This document shows positions 30,750-39,701 of a stretch of 64,000 nucleotides of DNA, piece by piece; positions within the stretch are counted from its first letter, which is position 1; each line of letters begins with the position of its first letter. A program made the translations under genes and the position numbers. The DNA comes from VRUE01 sp963812335 (lineage in GTDB: Bacteria > Actinomycetota > Thermoleophilia > Solirubrobacterales > 70-9): the NCBI GenBank assembly GCA_963812335.1, contig CAWEUU010000004.1, positions 682,001-746,000 of the forward strand, written 5' to 3'. The notes beneath the pieces are model-generated. The model did not search any database. It had not been told where the DNA came from and saw only the letters and a program-made list of their open reading frames with translations.

Positions 30750-33700
30750 GCCGCCGCCTCCCCACTCCGGAGCAGTTGCTGGCGATCGAGGCCGGCGGTC
30801 ACGACATCCTCGTCGAGGCCGGCGCCGGCACGGGCAAGACCGGAGTCATGGTTGAGCGCTACTGCCGGCTCGTCGACGAGCTCGAGACCGACCCCGGCGC
30901 CGTGCTCGCGTTCACCTTCACCGACAAGGCGGCGACCGAGTTGCGCCGGCGCATCCGCGTCGAGCTGGAGCGGCGGACGGCTGCGGGCTCGCAGCGCGCC
31001 CGGGCGCTGCTGGCGACGATCGGCGGCGCCTGGGTGACGACGATCCACGGCTTCTGCAACCGGCTGCTCGGCGGACACCCCGTCGCGGCGGGGATCGACC
31101 CGCGCTTTCGCGTGCTCGACGGGCCCGAGGCCGAACGCGCCGCGGGCGAGGCTTTCGACGACGCCCTCACCGAGTTCCTCGCCGGCGGCGATGAGGCCCG
31201 CGAGCGCACCGTCGCAGCCTTCGAGATCGGCGGCCTGCGCGCGATCGTCACCGGGATCCACGCCGAGTTGCGCAGCCGCGGTGAGAACTTGCCGAGCCTG
31301 CCTCAACCGCCGCCGGCCGACCCCGGAGCCGCCGTCCGGCACGCGGCCGCGGTCGCCACGGAGACCCTGGCCGAGTTGAAGGAGGGCAGCGGCAGCCACC
31401 TGCTGGTCGAGCGCGCGCTCGCGGTTCTCGACGGCCCCACGCCGCCGGCCCTCGAGGAGCTCGACGCCCTGCGCACCGACAGCAGGGCGAAGTCGATGAC
31501 CGCCTACCGCGAGGCGATCGACGCTGCGGTCGCCCGCACCGCCGAGGCCGGGGAAGGAGGCCAGGCCTACGCCCATGTCGCCGAACTGCTCGCGCTCTTC
31601 TCAGGACGATTCGAGGCGGCGAAGGAGCGCCGCGGCGGGCTCGACTTCGAGGACCTGCAGCTGCGCGCGGTACGGCTGCTCGAACGCGAGGAGATCGGCA
31701 ACGCCTACCGCAATCGCTTCAGCCATCTGTTGGTCGACGAGTTCCAGGACACCAACCGGCTGCAGCTGCGGTTGATCGAGGCCCTGCGCGGGCCGCGGAC
31801 CGAGCTGATGACGGTCGGCGACGAGCTGCAATCGATCTACGGCTTCCGCCATGCCGACCTCGGCGTCTTCCGCGAGCAGCGGGACGCGGTCGAGGAGAGC
31901 GCCGATGCCGTGGCGATGGAGCTGAGCGGCAACTTCCGCTCGCGCCCGGAGCTGGTCGGCGCGGTCAACGCGATCGGCGCGGAGCTGCTGGGCGAGAGCT
32001 TCCGCCCGCTGCGGGTCGGGGCGCCGCCGCAACTGCCGCACCCGCCCGGCGAGGGCGCCGCAGTGGAACTGCTGCTCACCGCCCGCGACGGCTGGGACGA
32101 GGAGGGGATCGACCTGGCGCCCACGATCGACGCCAACACCCCGCCCAACCACCTGGCCGAGGCCCGTTTCCTCGCCGCGCGCCTGCGCGAGCTGACCGAA
32201 GGCGGCGTCCCACGGGGTGAGATCGTGGTCCTGCTGCGCGCCTTCACCCACCTCGACGCCTACGAGGACTCGCTCGAACGCGCCGGCCTGAGGCCCTACA
32301 CGATCGGCGGTCGCGGCTACTGGTCCCAGCAGCAGGTCGCCGACGTCTGCGCCCTGCTGGCGACGATCGCAAACCCGCTCGACGACCAGGCCCTGTTCGG
32401 CGCGCTCGCCTCGCCCGCCTGCGCGCTCACCCCGGACACGCTGTGGCTGCTGCGCGCCGCGGCCGGTCGCCGCCGCCACGTCTGGCCCGCGGTCGAGCGC
32501 GCGGCGGAGATCGGCGAGGCCGAGTTGGAGCAGCCCGAGCGCCTGGCGCAGATTCCACCGGCCGAGCTGGCGCTGCTGCGCGAATTCGCGCAGACGATCG
32601 TGCGCCTGCGCGGGCGCGCCGGGCGGCTCTCGCTGGCCGAGCTGATCGATGCCGCGATCGGCGAGACCGGCTACGACCTGGCGATCCTGCTGCGCCGCTC
32701 GGGTGAGGCGCGGTTCGCCAACGTGCGCAAGCTGATGCGGCTCGCCGGCGAGTTCGAGGCGCGCGAGGGACGCGACCTGCGCGGCCTGCTCGACTTCCTC
32801 GCCGCGCGGGCGGAAGCCGACTCCGACGCGGAAGCGGCGAGCGCGGTCGAGGGCCACGACGGGGTTCGGATCATGACCGTTCACAGCGCCAAGGGGCTGG
32901 AGTTCGGCGTCGTCGCCGTCCCCGGTCTCTCGCGACACCTGCTCGCCGGCTCGCGCCCGCCGCAGCTGGCGCTCGGGCACGAGGTCGAGCGCCCGCGGGT
33001 CGGCCTGCAGCTGCGCCGCCTCGGCGCCGCCTCGATCAACCTCTACGCGCACGAGCAGCTCTGTGCCGAGATCAAGCAGCGCGACGCCGCCGAGGAGCTG
33101 CGCCTCTTCCACGTCGCCGCGACCCGAGCGCGCGAGCGGCTGATCCTCAGCGGTGTGGTCGCCCCGAAGCCGCCCAACGGCGAGCAGCCGGGCACGCCGG
33201 TGCTCGAGCGGATAGTCAGCGGCTTCGAGCTGGACCGCGAGCGCGACTCGGCACTTGAGATCCCGCCGCCGTTGCCACGCCCCGGCCTCGATGCGAGCTT
33301 CGCGCCCTCGCAGATGGATGTGCGGGTCAGCGTGCCCTCGCCCGAGCGCGCCGCCGAGCTGACCACGTGCCGGCGCGAGAACGACCGGCCGGCGTCGCTG
33401 GGCGACGGCGGCGCGCCGATCCTGGACCGCGACCCGCCGGCGGTCCCCAACCGCCCCCTCTCCTACACCGCGATCGCCGCCTACGAGGAATGCGGCTACC
33501 GCTTCCAGATGGAGCGCGTGCTCGACCTCGGCGACTCCGTTCGCACATTGCCGTCCCCTGTCCGACAAGAAGCGAACGCGGGAGGCCGAGACGGGGCATC
33601 GACGCGGGAGGACGCGGCTGCGCGGGGCGCGGCGGTGCACGAGCTGCTCGAGTGGAGCCACGCCAACGAGTGGCGCGAGCCGGAGGGCGAGGTCGCCGGC

Positions 33701-34219
33701 GAGCTGCTGGAGCCGGTGCGCGCCTGGCTCAGCTCGGCGCTGCTGCGCGAGCGCCTGCGGGCGCCAGGGGCGAGCTCGCGGGCCGAGGTGCCGCTGCTGC
33801 TGCGGATCGAGAACGCGACCCTGCGCGGCTCGATCGACCTGCTGGTCGAGCGCGAGGACGAGCCGCCGCTGGTGATCGACTACAAGACCGACCGCCTCGG
33901 CGGCGCGGCGCCGGCCGAGCGCGCCGCCAAGTACGCGACCCAGCGAACGATCTACGCGCTCGCCGTCGCCGAGGCCCGCGAAGCACCGGAGGTCGAGGTC
34001 GCCTACGTCTTCCTCGAGCGCCCCGACGAACCGGTCCTGGAGCTACTCGACCGCGAGGCCATGCAGCGGGGCCGCGAACGGCTGGCGGCGACCATCGGCC
34101 ATATCGCCGCCGGCGAGTTCCCGGTGGCTGCCGTCGAGCGGCGCAGCTGGGACCTGTGCGGCGGCTGTCCCGCCCTGGGCCGCCTCTGCTCGGGGCCGGA
34201 TCAGTCGGCCTCAGGCTGA
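30746..34219 (+). CDS. AddA/AdnB-like UvrD-family helicase-nuclease subunit
   Basis: This 1157-residue SF1 helicase has Walker A EAGAGTGKT (K31), motif Ia FTFTDKAATELRRR, Walker B VDEFQDTNRLQ, motif IV LSGNFRSRPEL and motif V/VI VHSAKGLEF and FHVAATRARERL. The C-terminal PD-(D/E)xK nuclease is in GAAVHELLEW, LRGSIDLLVE and VIDYKTDRLGG. It also has cysteines at EECGYRF and CGGCPALGRLC that could hold an Fe-S cluster. It is coupled to the AddB-like gene through ATGA. Its end overlaps convergent xseB by 19 nt. Confidence 0.88.
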   Translation: MSRRLPTPEQLLAIEAGGHDILVEAGAGTGKTGVMVERYCRLVDELETDPGAVLAFTFTDKAATELRRRIRVELERRTAAGSQRARALLATIGGAWVTTIHGFCNRLLGGHPVAAGIDPRFRVLDGPEAERAAGEAFDDALTEFLAGGDEARERTVAAFEIGGLRAIVTGIHAELRSRGENLPSLPQPPPADPGAAVRHAAAVATETLAELKEGSGSHLLVERALAVLDGPTPPALEELDALRTDSRAKSMTAYREAIDAAVARTAEAGEGGQAYAHVAELLALFSGRFEAAKERRGGLDFEDLQLRAVRLLEREEIGNAYRNRFSHLLVDEFQDTNRLQLRLIEALRGPRTELMTVGDELQSIYGFRHADLGVFREQRDAVEESADAVAMELSGNFRSRPELVGAVNAIGAELLGESFRPLRVGAPPQLPHPPGEGAAVELLLTARDGWDEEGIDLAPTIDANTPPNHLAEARFLAARLRELTEGGVPRGEIVVLLRAFTHLDAYEDSLERAGLRPYTIGGRGYWSQQQVADVCALLATIANPLDDQALFGALASPACALTPDTLWLLRAAAGRRRHVWPAVERAAEIGEAELEQPERLAQIPPAELALLREFAQTIVRLRGRAGRLSLAELIDAAIGETGYDLAILLRRSGEARFANVRKLMRLAGEFEAREGRDLRGLLDFLAARAEADSDAEAASAVEGHDGVRIMTVHSAKGLEFGVVAVPGLSRHLLAGSRPPQLALGHEVERPRVGLQLRRLGAASINLYAHEQLCAEIKQRDAAEELRLFHVAATRARERLILSGVVAPKPPNGEQPGTPVLERIVSGFELDRERDSALEIPPPLPRPGLDASFAPSQMDVRVSVPSPERAAELTTCRRENDRPASLGDGGAPILDRDPPAVPNRPLSYTAIAAYEECGYRFQMERVLDLGDSVRTLPSPVRQEANAGGRDGASTREDAAARGAAVHELLEWSHANEWREPEGEVAGELLEPVRAWLSSALLRERLRAPGASSRAEVPLLLRIENATLRGSIDLLVEREDEPPLVIDYKTDRLGGAAPAERAAKYATQRTIYALAVAEAREAPEVEVAYVFLERPDEPVLELLDREAMQRGRERLAATIGHIAAGEFPVAAVERRSWDLCGGCPALGRLCSGPDQSASG

Positions 34220-34431
34220 GATTCCAGCCGCGCCGCCAGGTCATCCAACTTGAGCTCCTCGAGGCCCTCGCTGACGGCATCGAGCTCGGCCGAGCAGTAG
34301 GTGACGAGCTCGCGTCCCTCGCGGCAGAGCTCAAGCGTTTCGCGCAGGCCGGCCTGGCCGGAGTCGAGCCGGTCGATGATCTGCTCGAGCCGCTCGACCG
34401 CGGCCTCGTAGGACTCCGGCTTCTCGCTCAT
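34201..34431 (-). CDS. xseB: Exodeoxyribonuclease VII small subunit
   Basis: This 76-residue helical protein has SYEAAVERLEQIIDRLDSGQAGLRETLELCREGREL, the XseB signature. It assembles in several copies on XseA to form exonuclease VII, which degrades single-stranded DNA. The ATG overlaps the xseA stop (ATGA). The 3' end overlaps the convergent addA-like gene, so two DNA-repair operons meet tail to tail. Confidence 0.93.
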   Translation of the reverse strand: MSEKPESYEAAVERLEQIIDRLDSGQAGLRETLELCREGRELVTYCSAELDAVSEGLEELKLDDLAARLESQPEAD

Positions 34432-35720
34432 CCCTCGCTCCCGTCCTGCTCGATCTTGGCGCCGACGCGACCGTCGGCGAAGCGCAGTCTTACCCGACCG
34501 GCGGCGCGCGCGCCGGCCGCCGAGGAGACGGGCTCGCCGGCGGCGTCCTCGGCGAGGGCGTAGCCGCGTTCGAGCGTGCGCTCCGGTTCGTGGGCGCGAA
34601 AGGCGACCTCGGCCCGGCGCAGCGCCTCCCGCCTCCTCTGCGCTTCCGCCCCGGCGGCGCGGCGGGCGGCGCGGACGAGCACGACCGAGGCGAGGCGACG
34701 CTGGAAGGCACGGCGTTCTGACAGGCCGCGCTCGGAGGCGGCGCGGACCTCGCGCGTCTTCTGGTTGAGCGCAGCGCGCTCCCGTCGCAGCGCACGCGCC
34801 GGGCCACGGGCAAGCGCGACGAGGTGGCGGCTGCGCGCCTCGACCGCACCTTCGCCGACGCGCTGCAGAGCGGCGGCGGCGCGGGTCAGAGTGGCGCGCG
34901 CCGCAAGGCAGTCGAGCGGAACGGCAGCTTCGGCGGCGTGGGTCGGAGTCGAGCAGGCGACCGCGGCGACGTCGTCGATCAGGGTCGAGTCGCGCTCATG
35001 GCCGACCGCGCTGATCACCGGAACGCGCAGCATCGCCACCGTGCGGCAGAGGGTCTCGTCGCAGAAGGCCCAGAGGTCGGCGAGGCTGCCGCCGCCCCTG
35101 GTGACGACGATCGCCTCGACCGCGGGCGCCGCCGCCAGCTCCTGGATCGCGGCGCCGATCGCCGGCGCGGCGCGGCGGTCCTGTACCGGGGCAAAGGCCC
35201 AGACGATCGTCCCGGCCCAGCCGCGCCGGCGCAGGCCGGCGAGCAGGTCGCGCCGCGCGGCGCCGCGCTCCGCGGTCACGACCCCGATCGTGTGCGGCAG
35301 CCGCGGCCGCGCGAGTTGCTTCTGCAGCTCGAACAGCCCCTCGGCACGAAGCTGCTTTCGCAGCGCCTCCAGCCGCGCCAGCAGGTCCCCCTCGCCGGCA
35401 AGCCGGACCTGCGTCGCCCGAAATGCGAAGCTCGGCGAAGCCTGCGCTCCGCCGGGGTAGTAGTCGGGGCCGCCGCCGATCACGACTTCGGCGCCGTCGC
35501 GCAGACCGCCTTCCGGCAATCCCGCCTTCTCCAGGTCATCGAGCCAGATCGCGCAGGGGACAGCGCCCTCGGAGTCGCGCAGCTCGAAGTAGGCCTGGAC
35601 CTTGCTGCGCGAGACCCCGGTCACCTCGCCGACCAGGCGCACGCGCGCCCGGCGGCGCAGCTCCTCCTGCAGCTTGCGGGCGTAGCGCCCGACCGGAAAC
35701 GGACCTGGCAACTCGTGCAC
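34428..35720 (-). CDS. xseA: Exodeoxyribonuclease VII large subunit
   Basis: The 430-residue catalytic subunit of ExoVII has an N-terminal OB fold (VRLVGEVTGVSRSKVQAYFELRD, residues 28-50) and the catalytic core with VVTAERGAARRDLL, VVTRGGGSLADLWAFCDE and VISAVGHERDSTLIDDVA, followed by a long coiled coil and a basic tail. Start: GTG at 35720, 7 nt after TAGCCT (35733-35728), so it is leaderless. xseB is coupled downstream. Confidence 0.94.
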   Translation of the reverse strand: MHELPGPFPVGRYARKLQEELRRRARVRLVGEVTGVSRSKVQAYFELRDSEGAVPCAIWLDDLEKAGLPEGGLRDGAEVVIGGGPDYYPGGAQASPSFAFRATQVRLAGEGDLLARLEALRKQLRAEGLFELQKQLARPRLPHTIGVVTAERGAARRDLLAGLRRRGWAGTIVWAFAPVQDRRAAPAIGAAIQELAAAPAVEAIVVTRGGGSLADLWAFCDETLCRTVAMLRVPVISAVGHERDSTLIDDVAAVACSTPTHAAEAAVPLDCLAARATLTRAAAALQRVGEGAVEARSRHLVALARGPARALRRERAALNQKTREVRAASERGLSERRAFQRRLASVVLVRAARRAAGAEAQRRREALRRAEVAFRAHEPERTLERGYALAEDAAGEPVSSAAGARAAGRVRLRFADGRVGAKIEQDGSEG

Positions 35721-35727
35721 ACGGCCG

Positions 35728-35733
35728 AGGCTA
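35728..35733 (-). promoter_or_regulatory. -10 box of xseAB
   Basis: Minus-strand TAGCCT lies 7 nt before the GTG start of xseA. It overlaps the 3' end of the HxlR-family gene. Confidence 0.5.
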
Positions 35734-36066
35734 CTCGGCGCGCCAGCGGCGAGCCCAGGACTTGAGCTCTGTCAGCGCCGGGCCGAGCTCGGCGCCGGCC
35801 TCGGTCAGCGAGTAGCGGACGCGGACCGGTGAGCCCGCTTCGACCTCCCGGGCAACCAGGCCCTCGTGCTCGAGCTCGCGCAGGCGGCGCGAGAGCAATC
35901 GGTCCGACATCCCCGGCACCGCCTTGGCGAGCTCGCCGAAGCGCAGCGGGCCCGCGATCAGGGCGTAGACGATCGCCCCGGTCCAGCGCTTGCCGATCAA
36001 CTCGATCGCGACGTGAAAGCGCGGGCAGACCCCGGCGGGCTGCTCTTGAGTGGATCTGACCTCCAC
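35731..36066 (-). CDS. HxlR-family transcriptional regulator
   Basis: This 111-residue winged-helix regulator has VCPRFHVAIELIGKRWTGAIVYAL, RFGELAKAVPGMSDRLLSRRLRELEHEGLV and VRYSLTEAGAEL, the HxlR signature. The cysteine at about residue 14 is at the usual position of the redox-sensing cysteine in this family. Start: GTG at 36066, 8 nt after TAAGCT (36080-36075). A palindrome overlaps this promoter, so it may autoregulate and control the divergent protease gene. Confidence 0.9.
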   Translation of the reverse strand: MEVRSTQEQPAGVCPRFHVAIELIGKRWTGAIVYALIAGPLRFGELAKAVPGMSDRLLSRRLRELEHEGLVAREVEAGSPVRVRYSLTEAGAELGPALTELKSWARRWRAE

Positions 36067-36074
36067 CTCGCCCC

Positions 36075-36091
36075 AGCTTACTGAACGTAAG
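36075..36091. promoter_or_regulatory. HxlR operator candidate and promoter
   Basis: CTTAC-TGAAC-GTAAG (36077-36091) is a perfect 5-5-5 inverted repeat overlapping the TAAGCT -10 box of the HxlR gene and lying about 38 nt before the divergent protease start. It is a candidate binding site for the HxlR protein. Confidence 0.5.
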
Positions 36092-36128
36092 TGACGGGCC
36101 CGGCAGGCGCGCCTGCTTGTATTTGCGC

Positions 36129-37274
36129 GTGACCGTTCTCGACTGGGCGATCGTCGCCTTCACCATCGCCTTCGCGATGTGGGGCTACCGGCAGGGGTTG
36201 ATCGTCGGCGTGCTGACGCTGCTCGGCTTCGCCGCCGGGGCGCTGGCAGGCAGCCGGGTCGGGCCGCTTCTGCTGAGCGAAGGCTCCAGCTCCCCCTACG
36301 CGCCGCTCTTCGCCGCGCTCGGAGCGCTGCTCGTCGGCGCCCTGGTCGCGGTGACCCTGGAGAGCCTCGCGCTCGGCGTGCGCGAGCACCTGATCCGAGG
36401 CCGCGTCCTGCACCTCGCCGACGGCGCCGGGGGAGCGGCGCTGATCGCGGCGGTGGCGCTGGGGCTGATCTGGGTCTTCGGCGCGGTCGCCCTGCACGCG
36501 CCGGGCACCGCCGAGCTGCGCGGCGACGTGCAACGCTCGCTGATCCTGCGCCGCCTGAACGAGCTGCTGCCGCCCTCCGGCCCGGTGCTGAACGCGCTCG
36601 ACCGGGTCGACCCGGCGCCCTCGATCTCCGGCCCGACCACGCCCGTCCCGCCGCCGGATCCCGCGATCGCCGCCGACCCCGACGTGCGCCGGGCGAGCCG
36701 CTCGATCGTGCGCGTGCTCGGAACGGCCTGCGGGCTCGGGATCGAGGGCTCAGGCTGGGTCGCCGCACCCGGCCTGATCGTGACCAACGCCCACGTCCTC
36801 GCCGGCGAGGACGACACCCGGGTGACGACGATCGACGGCGCCTCGCTCGATGCCGAACCGGTCCGCTACGACCCCGAAAACGACCTGGCTCTGCTGCGGA
36901 TCGACGCCGCGATCCCGCCGCTCGAAATTGCCGCCGAGCCCAAGCGCGGCAGCGGCGGCGCCGTGCTGGGCTATCCGGAGAACGGCCCCTACGCGGCCTC
37001 GGCCGCCCGCCTCGGCGATGTCGAGACCGTGATCAGCGAGGACGCCTACGGCAACGGTCCGATCCGGCGCCGGATCGCCTTCCTGCGCGGCAGGATTCGA
37101 AGCGGCAACTCGGGCGGCCCGCTGGTCGATTCACGGGGCCGGGTGATGGCGACGGTCTTTGCTTCGACGACCTCGGGGCCGCCGGGCGGCTTCGGAATTC
37201 CCAACGGCATCGTCAGCTCCTCCCTCGATCGGGTCGCGACGACGCCCGTCGACACCGGCCCCTGCACGCGCTGA
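36129..37274 (+). CDS. MarP-like membrane serine protease (CvpA + trypsin)
   Basis: This 381-residue protein has four N-terminal transmembrane helices of a CvpA/colicin V domain (TVLDWAIVAFTIAFAMWGYRQG to about residue 125) and an exported chymotrypsin-like domain. The triad is H in VTNAHVLAG, D in ENDLALLRID and S in SGNSGGPLV. One cysteine in GTACGLG and one in the last residues (GPCTR) mirror the disulfide of mycobacterial MarP, which maintains acid and oxidative resistance by cell-wall processing. Start: GTG at 36129; a TTG at 36117 is possible. Confidence 0.88.
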   Translation: MTVLDWAIVAFTIAFAMWGYRQGLIVGVLTLLGFAAGALAGSRVGPLLLSEGSSSPYAPLFAALGALLVGALVAVTLESLALGVREHLIRGRVLHLADGAGGAALIAAVALGLIWVFGAVALHAPGTAELRGDVQRSLILRRLNELLPPSGPVLNALDRVDPAPSISGPTTPVPPPDPAIAADPDVRRASRSIVRVLGTACGLGIEGSGWVAAPGLIVTNAHVLAGEDDTRVTTIDGASLDAEPVRYDPENDLALLRIDAAIPPLEIAAEPKRGSGGAVLGYPENGPYAASAARLGDVETVISEDAYGNGPIRRRIAFLRGRIRSGNSGGPLVDSRGRVMATVFASTTSGPPGGFGIPNGIVSSSLDRVATTPVDTGPCTR

Positions 37275-37277
37275 GCA

Positions 37278-37371
37278 GGGAGGTGTCGGGGGCTGCCCCC
37301 GGCGGCGACCTCGGACAACTGGCGGCTGTATTCGGAAAAAGTTGAGCCGGGGGTAGTTCCCGACACCTCCC
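37278..37371. terminator. Nested inverted repeat between protease and PBP genes
   Basis: GGGAGGTGTCGGG (37278-37290) pairs perfectly with 37359-37371. After symmetric 5-nt internal loops, CCCCCGGC (37296-37303) pairs with GCCGGGGG (37346-37353), leaving a 42-nt apical loop. It probably terminates the protease message. The right arm ends 5 nt before the PBP -10 box, so it occupies the -35 area. Confidence 0.65.
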
Positions 37372-37376
37372 CCCAC

Positions 37377-37382
37377 TAGATT
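37377..37382 (+). promoter_or_regulatory. -10 box of PBP gene
   Basis: TAGATT lies 7 nt before the GTG at 37390, predicting a leaderless message. Confidence 0.5.
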
Positions 37383-37389
37383 CCCGCGC

Positions 37390-39117
37390 GTGAGCACTCC
37401 GTCAACCGACGCGCAGCGGCGTCGCCGCCTGATCACCCGCGCCCTGCCGCTCAGCTTCGTCGCGATCGTCGCCTTCACCCTCGGCGCCGTGGCGGGCACA
37501 CCCGGGTCGCCGGAAAAGGAAGCCGCGGAACGCTTTGCCGAGGCCTGGAGCCGCACGGACTTCGGCTCGATGTATCGCGAGCTGAATGAAGGATCCCGGC
37601 GCGCGGTCGGCGTTAAGCAGTTCGCCAAGGCCTACCGCGAAGCGGCCGAGCTGGCGACGCTGCGCACACTGACCGTCGACTCGCCCGGCGATCCGCGCAG
37701 CACCGGCGGACGGAACGTGGTCCCGGTCCCGGTCCGGGCCGGCACGGTCGCCTTCGGCGATGTCTCCACCGAGATTGGAGTCCCCTATTCCGATGGTGGC
37801 GTCGCCTGGGACCCGAGCCTCGTCTTCCCCGGCCTACGTCGCGGCGAGCAGCTCGAAAACCGGCTCGACCTCGCCGAACGGGCGCCGATCCTCGCTCGTG
37901 ACGGCACGGCGCTCGCCGAGGGCCCGGCGGCCGAACGCGAACACCCGCTTGGCGACGCCGCGATCGACGTCACCGGCGAAGTCGGCGAAGCATCCGAGGA
38001 AGACCCGGTGACACTCGCCAGGCAGGGCTTCCCGCCCGAAGCCCCGGTCGGGGTCAGCGGCCTCGAGCAGGCCTTCAACCGCCGCCTCGCAGGCAGGCCG
38101 GGCGGTTCGCTGTTGGCCGCCGGAAACAGCTCGACCCGGATCCTCTCCCAGGCCGAGCCCGAGCCCGGCGCACCGGTGAAGACGACGATCGACCCGGACC
38201 TGCAGGTTGCCGCCGTCTCGGCCCTCGCCGGTCGCGCAGGCGGCGTCGCCGTCCTCGACGCCTCGCGCGGAGACGTGCGGGCGCTGGCCGGCCAGGCCTT
38301 CTCGGCCCCACAGCCGCCCGGCTCGACCTTCAAGACGATCACGACGACGGCGGCGCTGCAGAAGGGCATCGTCTCGCTGGAGACCGAATTCGAGATCGTT
38401 GACGGGGTCAACGTCGGCGGCCGCTTCATCAGCAACGCCAATGGCGAGCTCTGCGGCGGCACCTTCAGCGAAGCGTTTGCCGAGTCCTGCAACGCCGACT
38501 TCGCCCCGCTGGGACCGCAGATCGGCAACGACGGGATGGTCGAGATCGCCGAGCGCTTCGGCTTCAACTCGCCGCCGACTCTTTACGCGGAGCAGATCGT
38601 CGAGGCGGTCGAACCGGCCGAATCGACGATCCCGCAGGAGATCGGCGAGGACATCGACCTCGGGGTGAGCGCGATCGGCCAGGGCGAAGTGCTGGCGACG
38701 CCGCTGCAGATGGCGAGCGTCGCGCAGACGATCGCCAACGGCGGCGTGCGCGAGGCGACCTCGGTCGTCGCCAACCGCAAGCTGCGGCCGGAGCTCAAGC
38801 CCGTGCGGGTGATGTCGAAGAAGATCGCCCGCGAACTGAACGGGCTGATGGTCGGGGTCGTCACCGGCGGCACCGGATTCGCCGCCGCCATCCCCGAGGC
38901 CCAGGTCGCCGGCAAGACCGGCACCGCCGAGCTCGGCCCGCGCCCCGACTCAAAAAACGAAGAAGAACCCGAGCAGATCAAGGACGCCTGGTTCATGGCC
39001 TTCGCTCCGGCCGAGAAGCCCCGCCTCACCGTCGGCGTGCTGCTGATCGAAGCCGAAGCCGCCGGCGGCGAAGTGGCCGCGCCGATCGCCGGCCAGGTGC
39101 TCTCCGCCGGGCTCTAG
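37390..39117 (+). CDS. Class B penicillin-binding protein with MecA_N-like domain
   Basis: This 575-residue protein has an N-terminal membrane anchor (about residues 15-36), an NTF2-like MecA_N domain (about 42-150, AAERFAEAWSRTDFGSMYREL), a small dimerisation region and a transpeptidase domain. The three transpeptidase motifs are S312-TFK in PGSTFKT, the SCN triad in AESCNADF and KTGTAE near the end. It cross-links peptidoglycan outside the membrane and is a beta-lactam target; resistance cannot be inferred. Start GTG, leaderless. It follows the MarP-like protease. Confidence 0.92.
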   Translation: MSTPSTDAQRRRRLITRALPLSFVAIVAFTLGAVAGTPGSPEKEAAERFAEAWSRTDFGSMYRELNEGSRRAVGVKQFAKAYREAAELATLRTLTVDSPGDPRSTGGRNVVPVPVRAGTVAFGDVSTEIGVPYSDGGVAWDPSLVFPGLRRGEQLENRLDLAERAPILARDGTALAEGPAAEREHPLGDAAIDVTGEVGEASEEDPVTLARQGFPPEAPVGVSGLEQAFNRRLAGRPGGSLLAAGNSSTRILSQAEPEPGAPVKTTIDPDLQVAAVSALAGRAGGVAVLDASRGDVRALAGQAFSAPQPPGSTFKTITTTAALQKGIVSLETEFEIVDGVNVGGRFISNANGELCGGTFSEAFAESCNADFAPLGPQIGNDGMVEIAERFGFNSPPTLYAEQIVEAVEPAESTIPQEIGEDIDLGVSAIGQGEVLATPLQMASVAQTIANGGVREATSVVANRKLRPELKPVRVMSKKIARELNGLMVGVVTGGTGFAAAIPEAQVAGKTGTAELGPRPDSKNEEEPEQIKDAWFMAFAPAEKPRLTVGVLLIEAEAAGGEVAAPIAGQVLSAGL

Positions 39118-39126
39118 GCGACGGCG

Positions 39127-39675
39127 CTAGAGGTCGAGCGTAACCGTCGCCGGGCCGTCATCGCCCGGGATGGAGAGGATCAGCGGGCGGTTCTCGGAGG
39201 CCGAGGCGGGCAGCTCGAAGATCAGCAGCGAGCCCTCGATCGGGCCCTGCTGCGGAGTCGAGTCGAGAATCGGAATCTGTTCCTGCGATTCGACCGTGCC
39301 ACCGAGCGGGAAGGCGTAGAGGCTCTCGCTCTCAAGCGCCTCGAAGGTCTTGTGGTCGGCGTCGGTGATCGTGAACGAGTCGGCGAGCTCCTGCTCCTCT
39401 TCGCTCTCGTTCTGAACTTCGAGGAAGACGCCGAAATAGGCGGAGCCGGCCGGCGCTTCGGACTGGCCGACGAGGTAGGCGGAGTCCTCGTTGTCGTTGG
39501 GGTTGAGGAAGCGCGAGAAGATCACGTTGTACTTGAGCTCGCCCAGCTCGACCGGCTGGCCCTCGACCACGTCCTTGGACTCTTCGCCGGAGCCGCAGGC
39601 GGCTAGCGCGAAGGCCGCGGCGGCGAGCGCGAGTGCGGCGAGCAGCGGCAGGGCGATTCTGCGAACGGAGGCCAT
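39127..39675 (-). CDS. Lipoprotein with DUF4352-like domain
   Basis: This 182-residue exported lipoprotein has signal peptide and lipobox FALAACGSG (cysteine at about residue 27). The domain LKYNVIFSRFLNPND, FGVFLEVQNESEEEQELADSFTITDADHKTFEAL is the immunoglobulin-like pattern of DUF4352/telomeric-repeat-factor-like lipoproteins. No enzymatic residues are evident. It converges on the PBP gene, ending 9 nt after it. Confidence 0.8.
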   Translation of the reverse strand: MASVRRIALPLLAALALAAAAFALAACGSGEESKDVVEGQPVELGELKYNVIFSRFLNPNDNEDSAYLVGQSEAPAGSAYFGVFLEVQNESEEEQELADSFTITDADHKTFEALESESLYAFPLGGTVESQEQIPILDSTPQQGPIEGSLLIFELPASASENRPLILSIPGDDGPATVTLDL

Positions 39676-39701
39676 CGGCGGCGAGAGTCTATTAACCGCG
39701 C

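Noticed and set aside
35728..35733. xseA -10 box as part of a Rho-independent terminator of the HxlR gene
   Set aside because: No stem of useful length was found around the HxlR stop.
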